Assembly: GCF_002080415.1 (NCBI RefSeq)
Contig: NZ_CP020474.1
Location: forward strand, 2,431,501 to 2,495,500
Direction: 5' to 3'
From: Roseovarius mucosus
Lineage (GTDB): Bacteria; Pseudomonadota; Alphaproteobacteria; Rhodobacterales; Rhodobacteraceae
Length of the DNA: 64,000 bases
Below the pieces are notes generated by a model. The model had not been told where the DNA came from and did no database searches. It was given only the letters and a program-made list of their open reading frames with translations. Every line of letters begins with the position of its first letter. Positions within the stretch are counted from its first letter, which is position 1. Positions 16,169-24,245 of this stretch are shown one piece after another. The translations under genes and the position numbers were made by a program.

Positions 16169-16974
16169 GCGCCCGCCTCCTCTGCCCGGCCCATGATCTC
16201 TTCTTCCATGTCCCAGATCATCGTCAGGATTTCCTCTCGCTTGGCGGCGAAATCAGGAACTTTCTTGACCTCGCGCAGATCGCGGCCCGCGCCCATCTCG
16301 GCAAAGGGCAGGCGGTATTCCTTGTGCACCCGCCCCGGTCGTGGGGCCATCACCAAGAGCCGCTCGCCCAAAAGCAGCGCCTCTTCCACCGAATGGGTGA
16401 TCAGGATGATGGTCTTGCCGGTTTCTTTCCACAGCTTCAGCACCAGACCCTGCATCTTTTCACGCGTCAGCGCATCCAGCGCCCCAAGTGGCTCGTCCAT
16501 CAGAATCACATCGGGGTCATTCGCCAGACAGCGCGCCAGCGCCACGCGCTGCTGCATCCCGCCTGACAGCTCATAAACCGCCTTTTCCTTGAAATCGCGC
16601 AGGCCCACGACATCGAGCAAATGATCGACCGTGCCCGCCCATTCCTTTTCCCGCTTGCCCGCCATACGGGGGCCAAAACTCACGTTGTCGCGCACGCTCA
16701 TCCATTCAAACAGCGCGCCTTGCTGAAATACCATGCCGCGCTCGGCATCCGGGCCGGTGACACGGTGCCCGTTCAGCGTGATCTGCCCCTCACTTGGGGC
16801 CAGAAATCCGGCAAGGATGTTCAAAAGCGTGGTCTTGCCACAGCCCGACGGCCCCAGCACGCTCATCAACTCGCCGGTCTTGATCTCTAGCGAGACATTT
16901 TTAAGCGCCTGCACATGGCTGCCATTCGGCAGATCGAACCGCATCGAGATGTTATCAATGGTAAGTGTCGACAT
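16165..16974 (-). CDS. tauB: Taurine-type ABC transporter ATPase
   Basis: A 269-residue ATPase of the TauB/SsuB/NrtD group: Walker A GPSGCGKTT, Q-loop FQQGALFEW, signature LSGGMQQRVALARCLA, Walker B VILMDEPLGALD and switch His in ILITHSVEEAL. ATG 16974 is preferred to a GTG two codons upstream because of the GGGGGTGGGG just before it. The gene lies between tauA (88 bp, with a hairpin) and tauC (4-bp overlap). It energises uptake of the ligand bound by TauA. Confidence 0.87.
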   Translation of the reverse strand: MSTLTIDNISMRFDLPNGSHVQALKNVSLEIKTGELMSVLGPSGCGKTTLLNILAGFLAPSEGQITLNGHRVTGPDAERGMVFQQGALFEWMSVRDNVSFGPRMAGKREKEWAGTVDHLLDVVGLRDFKEKAVYELSGGMQQRVALARCLANDPDVILMDEPLGALDALTREKMQGLVLKLWKETGKTIILITHSVEEALLLGERLLVMAPRPGRVHKEYRLPFAEMGAGRDLREVKKVPDFAAKREEILTMIWDMEEEIMGRAEEAGA

Positions 16975-17011
16975 CCCCACCCCCTGTTGTTTTTTTGGGA
17001 TTGTTGGGCAA

Positions 17012-17040
17012 AGGCCCGCCCGTTTGTGCGGGGCGGGCCT
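17012..17040 (-). terminator. Hairpin between tauA and tauB
   Basis: Perfect 10-bp arms AGGCCCGCCC (17012-17021) and GGGCGGGCCT (17031-17040) with a 9-nt loop lie 22 bp past the tauA stop. On the minus strand it is followed by TTTGCCC, a weak T-run, so partial termination or 3'-end stabilisation of the tauA message is likely. Confidence 0.65.
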
Positions 17041-17062
17041 CGTTTCAGTCCGTCAGCCGGGC

Positions 17063-18061
17063 TTACATGCCGTTGGCAGCGGCCAGCGGTCCGGTGTTGA
17101 CGTTGTTCTCATAGGTGGCCAGCGCCGAATCGATGCTGCCTGCCTCGACGAACACCTCAGCCACGCCCTTCATGAATTCCTGCGCGCCGCCGCCCAGCCA
17201 TTTGGCGGTCAACTGCTCTTCGGCAGAGGGGAACACAAAGGTGTCGATCGTTGCTGCCGTGGCCTCGACATCCATGCCGCTATCCTTGGCAATGACCGGC
17301 AGCATCGTGTCGCGATTGGCCGGATCGGCCCACATCGCATTGGCATCAGCCGTCACTTTCAGGAACTTGGCAACCAGATCGGGGTTTTCCGCGACAAAAG
17401 CAGCCGGGCCGGATGTCACGTCAAACACCAGAATGCCCAACTCTTCCTTTTCCGCACCGGTCAACAGCACATTGCCATGTTCCAGCGCGCGACGCAGCGA
17501 ACCGCCCCAGCCGCAGAACATATCAACCGCGCCCTGCGCGATGGCGGCGGCCCCTTCTGGCGGGGCCATGTTGACCACGTCCATGCTGGAAATATCCACG
17601 CCGAAATGGTTCATCTGCTTGAGGAACCCGTAATGCGCAGCGGTGCCCAGCGGCACGGCAACCTTCTTGCCGGCCAATTCGCCCGCATTGGTCTTGTCGA
17701 TCTCCAGCGCCGAGGCGACGACACAGTTGTCGTTGTCAGCATAGCTGACGGCCACGTCGAGCGTCTGCAAATCCTGCCCGGCGCTTGTCGCCACAACGAA
17801 GGGCGGAACGCCTTGGCTGACCGACAGATGCACATCGCCGGATGCCATCGCAGCACTCATCGCGGTGCCGGTGTCGAACGCGCGCCAGTTAACCTTGACG
17901 CCCATTTCCTTGTCATAGGTGCCCATTTCCTTGGCATACTGGAACGGCATCGGCCATTCGAGGAAATAGGCAACGGTGATTTCCTCTGCGCTGGCCGCTC
18001 CGGCCCCCGCCAGAAACGCCGCGCCAGCCACTGCCGACATCAGTTTGCTTTTCATACTCAT
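17063..18061 (-). CDS. tauA: Taurine-type ABC transporter substrate-binding protein
   Basis: A 332-residue periplasmic protein. It has a Sec signal peptide (basic MSMKSK, hydrophobic stretch, AGAASA cleavage-like site near residue 25). The mature part begins EEITVAYFLEWPMPFQYAK, and later KKVAVPLGTAAHYGFLKQM and MAPPEGAAAIAQGAVDMFCGWGG match TauA proteins. GGGAGA lies about 9 bases before ATG 18061. It is the first gene of the operon and is divergent from the taurine-pyruvate aminotransferase gene, which is the main reason to assign taurine rather than another alkanesulfonate. Confidence 0.83.
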   Translation of the reverse strand: MSMKSKLMSAVAGAAFLAGAGAASAEEITVAYFLEWPMPFQYAKEMGTYDKEMGVKVNWRAFDTGTAMSAAMASGDVHLSVSQGVPPFVVATSAGQDLQTLDVAVSYADNDNCVVASALEIDKTNAGELAGKKVAVPLGTAAHYGFLKQMNHFGVDISSMDVVNMAPPEGAAAIAQGAVDMFCGWGGSLRRALEHGNVLLTGAEKEELGILVFDVTSGPAAFVAENPDLVAKFLKVTADANAMWADPANRDTMLPVIAKDSGMDVEATAATIDTFVFPSAEEQLTAKWLGGGAQEFMKGVAEVFVEAGSIDSALATYENNVNTGPLAAANGM

Positions 18062-18243
18062 CTTGTCTTCTCCCGTTGGTTACAGTCGTTTTTCTGTCTT
18101 ACACCGCACGTATCGGCGGGTTTCTCCTGCGTCAGTGTCTTGTGGATCATACGCACTCCGAAACAGGCAACAGCCAAGAGTGAACCCGATCCACAGGCAC
18201 TGATCAACGCAATTATAGCAGAGCTAAGATCATTTCAGTATTT

Positions 18244-18261
18244 CCGAAAAGGGGTTTTCGG
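18244..18261. promoter_or_regulatory. Inverted repeat CCGAAAA-gggg-TTTTCGG
   Basis: Seven-base perfect arms (18244-18250 and 18255-18261) with a GGGG loop, 183 bp upstream of tauA and 228 bp upstream of tpa. It could be an operator or a short hairpin; the binding factor is unknown. Confidence 0.45.
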
Positions 18262-18354
18262 ATAGCCTTAGACAGCCGCCCCTTCCGCTCCTTTGGGTGA
18301 AAAACCGAAATTTGCCAGAAAGTTACAGCCAGACTCAGAAGGTGGCGGGCCATT

Positions 18355-18387
18355 CTGGACCTATTTAATGGTATACTCTGGCCCTAA
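18355..18387. promoter_or_regulatory. Candidate TauR direct repeat upstream of tpa
   Basis: CTGGACCTAT (18355-18364) and CTGGCCCTAA (18378-18387) are imperfect direct repeats 23 bp apart, with A/T-rich DNA between. They resemble the CTGGACYTAA repeat known as the TauR (MocR-type) site in front of tpa in Rhodobacter capsulatus. The tauR gene is not in the window. Confidence 0.55.
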
Positions 18388-18488
18388 CGATCTGCCCGGA
18401 TTCTCGGCTGATATGCGGACAGAACAACCCATGATATATAAAGACGGCCTGAGCCCCGCGCCGGGCCTCAACCTGATGGAGCATCCCC

Positions 18489-19886
18489 ATGGACGGCAAA
18501 CTTCGCGACAACGACATTTCTCACGTGGTCGAGGCCGACCGCGCGCATGTCTGGCATCACCTGATTCAGCACGCGCCCTGGAGCGGCACAGACCCCAAGG
18601 CGGATCCCCGCATTATCGTCGAGGGGCGCGGCATGCGCGTCTGGGACCAAAAGGGCAAAGAGCATCTCGACGGCGTGTCGGGCGGCGTCTGGACCGTGAA
18701 CGTGGGTTACGGGCGTGAACGCATCGCCAATGCCGTACGCGACCAGCTCATCAAACTGCCCTATTTCGCAGGTTCCGCAGGCTCGATCCCCGGCGCACTG
18801 TTTTCCGAGAAACTGATCTCGAAAATGCCCGGAATGAGCCGCGTGTATTACACCAACTCCGGTTCCGAGGCGAATGAGAAAGCCTTCAAAATGGTCCGCC
18901 AGATCGCGCACAAGCGTTACGGCGGCAAAAAGCACAAGATCCTCTACCGTGACCGCGATTATCACGGCACCACGATTGCCTGTCTCTCGGCGGGCGGTCA
19001 GGATCAGCGCAACGCGCAATATGGCCCCTATACCCCCGGTTTCGTGCGCGTGCCGCATTGCCTTGAATACCGCGCGCAATGGGATCTGGAGGGCGAGGAA
19101 TACGGCATCGCCGCCGCCAACGCGATTGAAGAGGTGATCTTGGCCGAAGGCCCCGACACCATCGGCGCGCTCTGCCTTGAACCCGTGACCGCCGGTGGCG
19201 GTGTGATTGTCCCGCCCGTCGGCTACTGGCCCCGCGTGCAAGAGATTTGCCGCAAATACGACATCCTCCTGCATATCGACGAGGTTGTCTGCGGCATCGG
19301 GCGCACCGGCACTTGGTTTGGCTATCAGCATTACGGGGTCGAACCCGATTTCGTGACCATGGCCAAGGGCGTGGCCTCGGGCTATGCCGCCATCGCCTGC
19401 TGCGTCACCAACGAGCGTGTGTTCGATATGTTCAAGGACGATACCACCGATCCGATGAACTATTTCCGCGACATCTCGACTTTTGGGGGCTGCACCGCTG
19501 GTCCGGCAGCGGCGCTGGAAAACATGGCGATCATCGAGGAAGAAGACCTCTTGGGCAATACCGTCGCCATGGGCGATTACATGCTCGATCAACTGGCGGC
19601 CCTCAAGGACAAGCACGCCGTCATCGGCGATGTGCGCGGCAAGGGGCTGTTTCTTGGGGCCGAACTTGTTGCCGACCGCGCCACCAAGGAACCGATGGAT
19701 GAAAAGCGGGTTCAGGCCGTTGTCGCCGATTGCATGGCGCAGGGCGTCATCATCGGGGCCACCAACCGCTCGATTCCCGGCTTCAACAACACGCTGTGCT
19801 ATTCGCCCGCGTTGATCGCCACCAAGGACGATATCAACCACCTGATCGCCGCCACCGATGCGGCCCTGACCCGCGTGTTTGGCTGA
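18489..19886 (+). CDS. tpa: Taurine-pyruvate aminotransferase
   Basis: A 465-residue class III aminotransferase that moves the taurine amino group to pyruvate, giving sulfoacetaldehyde and alanine. The N-terminal VVEADRAHVWHHL is typical of Tpa. PLP-site features are NSGSEANEKAFKM, DYHGTT, HIDEVVCGIGRTG and the Schiff-base Lys in TMAKGVASGY (about residue 293). GGAG precedes ATG 18489. It is divergent from tauABC, and a strong terminator follows at 19911. The next enzyme, sulfoacetaldehyde acetyltransferase (Xsc), is not in the window. A beta-alanine or other omega-aminotransferase is the alternative reading. Confidence 0.85.
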   Translation: MDGKLRDNDISHVVEADRAHVWHHLIQHAPWSGTDPKADPRIIVEGRGMRVWDQKGKEHLDGVSGGVWTVNVGYGRERIANAVRDQLIKLPYFAGSAGSIPGALFSEKLISKMPGMSRVYYTNSGSEANEKAFKMVRQIAHKRYGGKKHKILYRDRDYHGTTIACLSAGGQDQRNAQYGPYTPGFVRVPHCLEYRAQWDLEGEEYGIAAANAIEEVILAEGPDTIGALCLEPVTAGGGVIVPPVGYWPRVQEICRKYDILLHIDEVVCGIGRTGTWFGYQHYGVEPDFVTMAKGVASGYAAIACCVTNERVFDMFKDDTTDPMNYFRDISTFGGCTAGPAAALENMAIIEEEDLLGNTVAMGDYMLDQLAALKDKHAVIGDVRGKGLFLGAELVADRATKEPMDEKRVQAVVADCMAQGVIIGATNRSIPGFNNTLCYSPALIATKDDINHLIAATDAALTRVFG

Positions 19887-19910
19887 TCCAAAACGGGTTT
19901 CCCCACCTGA

Positions 19911-19940
19911 CCCGGCACGCACCCGCGTGCCGGGTTTTTT
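19911..19940 (+). terminator. Rho-independent terminator of tpa
   Basis: CCCGGCACGC (19911-19920) pairs perfectly with GCGTGCCGGG (19925-19934) over a 4-nt loop and is followed by six T residues, 24 bp after the tpa stop. Confidence 0.95.
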
Positions 19941-20025
19941 GTTGCGTTGCGCCTTTGCCTTCCCCATGCTGCGGCTCAGGCGCGACTCACCCCGAGGCGC
20001 CGGTTGACCCCATAAGGAACCCTTG

Positions 20026-20601
20026 ATGAAACACCTTCTCGCCCCGCTCCTAATTCTCGCCGCCAGCCCCGCTGCGGCGCATCTGCCTGAGGGCGAATAC
20101 GGCTCTTTCCTCGCGGGTGTGACGCATCCGCTCTTTGGCCTTGATCATGTGCTGGCGATGATCGCCGTCGGCCTCTGGGCTGCGCAAATCGGCGGCCGCG
20201 CGCTCTGGACTGTGCCAAGCGCCTTTGTTCTGGCGATGATCGTGGGGTTTCTGGCGGCCATAATCGGTCTGCCCCTGCCGATGGTTGAGCCGATGATCTT
20301 GGCCTCCATCATGGCCCTTGGCCTTGTCGTGGCGCTCGCCCTGCGCCCCGCGCCGGGGCTGGCGATGGTGCTGGTGGCGGTCTTTGCACTCTTTCACGGT
20401 CACGCCCATGGCGGCGAATTGGGGCAGGCGCAGGCGCTGCAATTTGGCGCGGGCTTTGCCATCGCCACGGCCCTTCTGCACGCGGCGGGCCTCGTTATCG
20501 CCTTCACCGCTGCGCGCGAAACCCGCCACGCCAGCGCCGTGCCGCTCCGCTTGATGGGCGGGGCCACCGCACTCGCCGGGGCCTATATCGCCTTCATCTG
20601 A
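20026..20601 (+). CDS. HupE/UreJ family membrane protein
   Basis: A 191-residue protein with a signal-like first segment (AAHLPEG after about residue 20) and about six membrane helices. The family motif HPLFGLDHVLAMIAVGLWA is present, as is the second His-rich helix FALFHGHAHGGE, thought to bind nickel or another divalent metal. Proteins of this family import nickel for urease or hydrogenase, or are coupled to cobalt or metal enzymes, but none of those genes are nearby. ATG 20026 is preceded by AAGGAA. It is convergent with the next gene. Confidence 0.88.
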   Translation: MKHLLAPLLILAASPAAAHLPEGEYGSFLAGVTHPLFGLDHVLAMIAVGLWAAQIGGRALWTVPSAFVLAMIVGFLAAIIGLPLPMVEPMILASIMALGLVVALALRPAPGLAMVLVAVFALFHGHAHGGELGQAQALQFGAGFAIATALLHAAGLVIAFTAARETRHASAVPLRLMGGATALAGAYIAFI

Positions 20602-20617
20602 CGCCCTGACACTGGCG

Positions 20618-21076
20618 TCAGGTTACTTCTTCCTCAAGATGCAGCTTCATTTCGATCAAAACCTGCTGCAATTGCGTCGTTTCGCGCAATAGCCGCTTGG
20701 CTTCGTTCACGGTGATACGCCCATCCGCGATGCTCTGCTGATACTCGGCCATGAGCATCGCGAACCGCTGCGACAGCGCGATCACGTCGCTGTTCACATT
20801 TGCCCGCTCCTGCGCGTTGCGCCGCTCTGCGATCAGGCTCAGACTGACGCCGCCCAACTCTGCCAAGGCGCTCGTCACATGCGGATAGCTCGCGGCTGCC
20901 TCAAGTGCTGCAACAGTGTCCACCGGCATGAACCTGTCGGCGTGTTCCTCATGGTCTGAATAATAGCGGCCAAGCGTCGCCTTGGACTTGCCCGTCAACT
21001 GACAGGCGGCCTCGATTCCTACATCCTTGACCAAGGCTTCGGTGTGCTTTTTCAGGTAACTTCCCGTCGTCGACAT
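20618..21076 (-). CDS. Small helix-turn-helix protein, phage-regulator-like
   Basis: A 152-residue, mostly helical protein. The N-terminal part, VKDVGIEAACQLTGKSKATLGRYYSD, has the look of an HTH; DRFMPVDTVAALEAA follows and resembles CII-type phage regulators. The C-terminal half, from EYQQSIADGRITVNEA to the end, is coiled-coil-like and acidic. GGGGAAAG lies five bases before ATG 21076. No phage genes are adjacent, so it may be a domesticated regulator. The function is not known. Confidence 0.65.
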   Translation of the reverse strand: MSTTGSYLKKHTEALVKDVGIEAACQLTGKSKATLGRYYSDHEEHADRFMPVDTVAALEAAASYPHVTSALAELGGVSLSLIAERRNAQERANVNSDVIALSQRFAMLMAEYQQSIADGRITVNEAKRLLRETTQLQQVLIEMKLHLEEEVT

Positions 21077-21187
21077 ACGCTTTCCCCAATAGAGCCCTTG
21101 TCCCGAGGGCTACCCTTGCTCAATTTTCCCTTACTGACTTTGCCGCCCGATGTCATTTCCAAACTGATCCAAGGGTTTGCGCCGCCG

Positions 21188-22309
21188 TTAGCCGCGTTCC
21201 ACCAGAACCGATCCCACCGAATAGCCCGCGCCGAACGAACAGATCAGCCCTTGGTCGCCGGGCATCAGATCCTCGGAATATTTGGAAAAGGCGATGATTG
21301 ATCCGGCAGAGGACGTATTGGCATAATCTTGGAGGATATTCGGTTGCTCATGCGCCTCTGGCACCCGGCCCAGCACCTTGCGCCCGATAAAATCATTCAT
21401 CGCCTTGTTCGCCTGATGCAGCCACAACCGCCGCAGGTCATCCGGTGCAACACCTTCCTCCGCAAGATGCCCCAGAATATGCGCCGAGACCATCGGCAAC
21501 ACCTCCTTGAACACCTTTCGCCCCTCCTGCACGAATTGCATATCCCGGCGGTCGGCCACACCATCGGGGCGCGTTCGGCGCAGAAACCCGTTGTTATTGC
21601 GGATATTGTTGGAAAACTGCGTCGCACAGCGGGTCGAACGGATCACAAAATGCGGGCCCTTGGCCTCGTCCGCCGCCTCGATCAGAACGGCGGTGCAGAC
21701 ATCGCCAAAAATGAAATGACAGTCGCGGTCGCGCCATTCCAGATGCCCCGAGCAGATTTCAGGGCTGACCACCAGCGCGCGGCGCGCCGATCCCCCCCGG
21801 ATCATGTCCGCGGCGGCCTGAATCCCGAACGTCGCCGAGGAACAGGCGACATTCATGTCAAAGGCAAAGCCGCCCGCGCCCAAAAGCTGCTGAATCTCGA
21901 TGGCAATGGCCGGGTAGGGCCGCTCGTGGTTCGAGGCAGCGCAAATGATCAGATCCACCTCAGACGCCGCCCGCCCCGCTTGTGCAAGCGCCTGCGCGCA
22001 GGCGTCCATCGCCATTTCGGCCATGATCCCCGGTTCGTCATCCCGACGCTGCCGCAACAGCGGGTGCATCACCTCGGGATTTAACACACCGGTCTTGTCC
22101 ATCACATGCCGCTGCTCGATGCCAGAGGCACTCACGATGAACTCGGGCGAGGATAGCCCCTTGGCTTCGATCTCTCCCGCCGCAATCTCAGACGCATGGC
22201 GCGCGTTGAACGCCTCTGCATAGGCGTTAAAGGCTAGGACCAGTTCCTCATTGGTGATCACCTCGGACGGCGTGAACACCCCCGTTCCCGTGATTGCGGG
22301 CAAACCCAT
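21188..22309 (-). CDS. FabH-like beta-ketoacyl synthase III
   Basis: A 373-residue condensing enzyme, about 50 residues longer than housekeeping FabH. The catalytic triad is seen as Cys in MNVACSSATFG, His in LHQANKAMND and Asn in YANTSSAGS. Extra N-terminal residues (NAYAEAFNARHASEI and HVMDKTGVLNPEVM) match the subgroup of Pseudomonas aeruginosa PA3286, which condenses octanoyl-CoA from beta-oxidation with malonyl-ACP. ATG 22309, seven bases after GAGGAG, is chosen over ATG 22315, which would sit too close to that site. No fab operon is adjacent. It may shunt beta-oxidation acyl-CoAs into fatty-acid synthesis (inference). Confidence 0.85.
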   Translation of the reverse strand: MGLPAITGTGVFTPSEVITNEELVLAFNAYAEAFNARHASEIAAGEIEAKGLSSPEFIVSASGIEQRHVMDKTGVLNPEVMHPLLRQRRDDEPGIMAEMAMDACAQALAQAGRAASEVDLIICAASNHERPYPAIAIEIQQLLGAGGFAFDMNVACSSATFGIQAAADMIRGGSARRALVVSPEICSGHLEWRDRDCHFIFGDVCTAVLIEAADEAKGPHFVIRSTRCATQFSNNIRNNNGFLRRTRPDGVADRRDMQFVQEGRKVFKEVLPMVSAHILGHLAEEGVAPDDLRRLWLHQANKAMNDFIGRKVLGRVPEAHEQPNILQDYANTSSAGSIIAFSKYSEDLMPGDQGLICSFGAGYSVGSVLVERG

Positions 22310-22414
22310 TCTCATTCTCCTCAAAGATTTGATCAGATCACCTCAGTCCCGCCGCCGGGTCAAGCCCAACGTCGCGCCACCGTCTTGCAGGTTTTGGCGT
22401 GATCGCGTTACGGC

Positions 22415-22837
22415 TCAGTCCTCGCCCTCCACCTGACCGCGCAGCGCCTTGACCTCTCCGCGCTGCTTTTTGGCGGCAAGGCGGCGTTTCTTCGATCCGA
22501 GCGTCGGTTTGGTCGCCACCCGCCGCTTGGGCGCGATCAAGGCTTGGCGGATCAAATCGGCCAAACGGTCCCGCACAATCTCGCGGTTGCGGGTCTGGCT
22601 GCGGGTCTCGTCGCATTGCAGCACGACCGCCCCCTCCTTGGTCCAGCGTCGCCCGGCCAATCGCCGCAGCCGTGTCTTGACCGGCAAGGGCAGGTTGGGC
22701 GACCGCTCCGCCTCGAACCGCAATTCGACAGCGCTCGACACCTTGTTGACATTCTGCCCCCCCGGCCCCGAGGCGCGCATGAACTGCTCGGTCAATTCCC
22801 AGTCTTCGATGGCGATCTGATCGGTGATATGCAGCAT
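22415..22837 (-). CDS. arfB: Alternative ribosome-rescue factor ArfB
   Basis: A 140-residue class-I release-factor-like peptidyl-tRNA hydrolase. The catalytic GGQ is in SGPGGQNVNKVSSAVELRF (about 24-42). The basic C-terminal tail (KRRVATKPTLGSKKRRLAAKKQRG) that enters the empty mRNA channel is present, so it can rescue stalled ribosomes lacking a stop codon. ATG 22837 begins at the conserved LHITDQIAIEDWEL; longer frames run through an intergenic palindrome. It lies downstream of the MATE gene on the same strand. Confidence 0.94.
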   Translation of the reverse strand: MLHITDQIAIEDWELTEQFMRASGPGGQNVNKVSSAVELRFEAERSPNLPLPVKTRLRRLAGRRWTKEGAVVLQCDETRSQTRNREIVRDRLADLIRQALIAPKRRVATKPTLGSKKRRLAAKKQRGEVKALRGQVEGED

Positions 22838-22889
22838 GATCCCTGCTCCGTGATTCAGCATCCGGCAGGCGCTGCAAACCGGTGCCACG

Positions 22890-22921
22890 ACCTTACAAAA
22901 TCGAGGGGGGTTTTGTAAGGT
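22890..22921. repeat. Perfect 11-bp inverted repeat over the MATE gene 3' end
   Basis: ACCTTACAAAA (22890-22900) and TTTTGTAAGGT (22911-22921) are separated by a 10-nt G-rich loop. The repeat encodes the last residues and stop of the MATE exporter. No T-run follows on the minus strand, so a 3'-end structure or a protein-binding site is more likely than a classical terminator. Confidence 0.6.
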
Positions 22922-24245
22922 CTGTAAGGGGGCTCGCGGCCCGTTCCAATGCCGGATAGCGCAGCCCCAACGTGATGCCGCGCGCCACAAAACTGATCAA
23001 CAACGCCAGCCACAGGCCGTGATTGCCCATCGACGGGGCCAACACTAGCGCCGCAACGATATAGACCAAAAGGCTCAACGCCATCATGTTGCGCATGTCG
23101 CGGGTGCGTGTAGCCCCAATGAAAACCCCATCAAGCATATAGGCCGCCAGCCCAAGAACGGGCGCAAGCGCCATATATATCAAGTATTTACGCGCCTCTA
23201 GCTGCACCTCTGGTGCCTTGGCCATCAGGTCGATCAACGCCCCGCCAAAGCTGGCAAAGATAACTGCGAGGGCCACACAGACCACCACACCCCAGACGCT
23301 CGTCAACAGCGCCCCGCGCCGCAAATGGGCCACGGACCGCGCCCCAAACGCCTGCCCCACCAGCGCCTCGGCGGCAAAGGCAAACCCATCCAAGGCATGC
23401 GCGGTGATGCTCAGGAACTGCAACAGCACCTGATTTGCCGCCAGCGTGACATCGCCAAAATCGCTGCCCCAAAACAGGAATGAGATGAAAATAATCTGCA
23501 ACATCAATGATCTAAGAAGAATGTCGCCGTTCACCGACGCCATGTTCTTCAGCCGCTCACGATCAAACACCCGCGGCCAGTCGCACCACGCGGGCACCGC
23601 AAAGGCATCGCGGCAAAACCAGAACCCCAGCGCCAGACCGCCCCATTCTGCAATCACCGTTGCCCGCGCCACGCCCGCAACTCCCCAGTCGAGCCCCAGC
23701 ACAAACCACAGATCCAAAAGGATATTTATGCCGTTCATGGCAACTTGCAGCAGCAAAACCGCCCGCGTGCGTTCCTGCGCGATCAGCCATCCGGTCATGC
23801 CGAACAGCGCAATCATCGCCGGCGCGCTCCAGACCCGGATCGCCATGTACTGCCGGGCAAGGGATTCGACCTCTTCGCTGGCTGGTGAAATCTGAAAAGC
23901 GGCGCAGAAAACAGGGACTTGCAGGGCAATGAGCGCGATACCCCCGGCAAAGCCGATCATCAGCGCCCGCGTCAGAAGGGCTGCCACCTCGCCCACCTGT
24001 CCTGCCCCTTGGGCCTGACTGGTCAGCCCCGTGGTGCCCATCCGCAAAAAGCCGAAAAGCCAATAAATTCCGGTAATTATGACCGCACCAATGCCCACTG
24101 CACCAATCGGTGCTGCCGCGCCCATCTGCCCGACAACGCCAGTATCCACCGCACCAAGGATGGGCACCGTGGCATTGGAAATCACAATGGGTAGGGCGAT
24201 TTTCAGAACACGGGCATGCGTGACCGCCCGCGCGACCTCAGCCAT
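22893..24245 (-). CDS. MATE family multidrug/metabolite exporter
   Basis: A 450-residue protein with about 12 membrane segments. The two MATE halves are visible: ALPIVISNATVPILGAVDTGVVGQMG at the N-terminus and LQFLSITAHALDGFAFAAEALVGQAFGAR at the start of the second half. It resembles the DinF/NorM-like branch and would export cationic compounds with Na+ or H+. It overlaps the upstream thioesterase gene by 8 bp, so the three genes from 25169 to 22893 form one operon. Its substrate is unknown. Confidence 0.9.
   Translation of the reverse strand: MAEVARAVTHARVLKIALPIVISNATVPILGAVDTGVVGQMGAAAPIGAVGIGAVIITGIYWLFGFLRMGTTGLTSQAQGAGQVGEVAALLTRALMIGFAGGIALIALQVPVFCAAFQISPASEEVESLARQYMAIRVWSAPAMIALFGMTGWLIAQERTRAVLLLQVAMNGINILLDLWFVLGLDWGVAGVARATVIAEWGGLALGFWFCRDAFAVPAWCDWPRVFDRERLKNMASVNGDILLRSLMLQIIFISFLFWGSDFGDVTLAANQVLLQFLSITAHALDGFAFAAEALVGQAFGARSVAHLRRGALLTSVWGVVVCVALAVIFASFGGALIDLMAKAPEVQLEARKYLIYMALAPVLGLAAYMLDGVFIGATRTRDMRNMMALSLLVYIVAALVLAPSMGNHGLWLALLISFVARGITLGLRYPALERAASPLTDLTKPPSIL

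Larger units (their letters stand above)
18062..18488. promoter_or_regulatory. 427-bp divergent tauA/tpa regulatory region
   Basis: No convincing gene is seen in this stretch, which is more A/T-rich than the flanks. It holds a hairpin-forming CCGAAAA/TTTTCGG palindrome at 18244 and a CTGGAC-type direct repeat at 18355. It must contain the promoters of both tauABC and tpa. Confidence 0.7.

Noticed and set aside
14903..18061. Assigning the ABC transporter to nitrate, aliphatic sulfonate or thiamine precursor
   Set aside because: The divergent tpa gene and TauA-like features favour taurine; no ssuD, nitrate reductase or thi genes are nearby.
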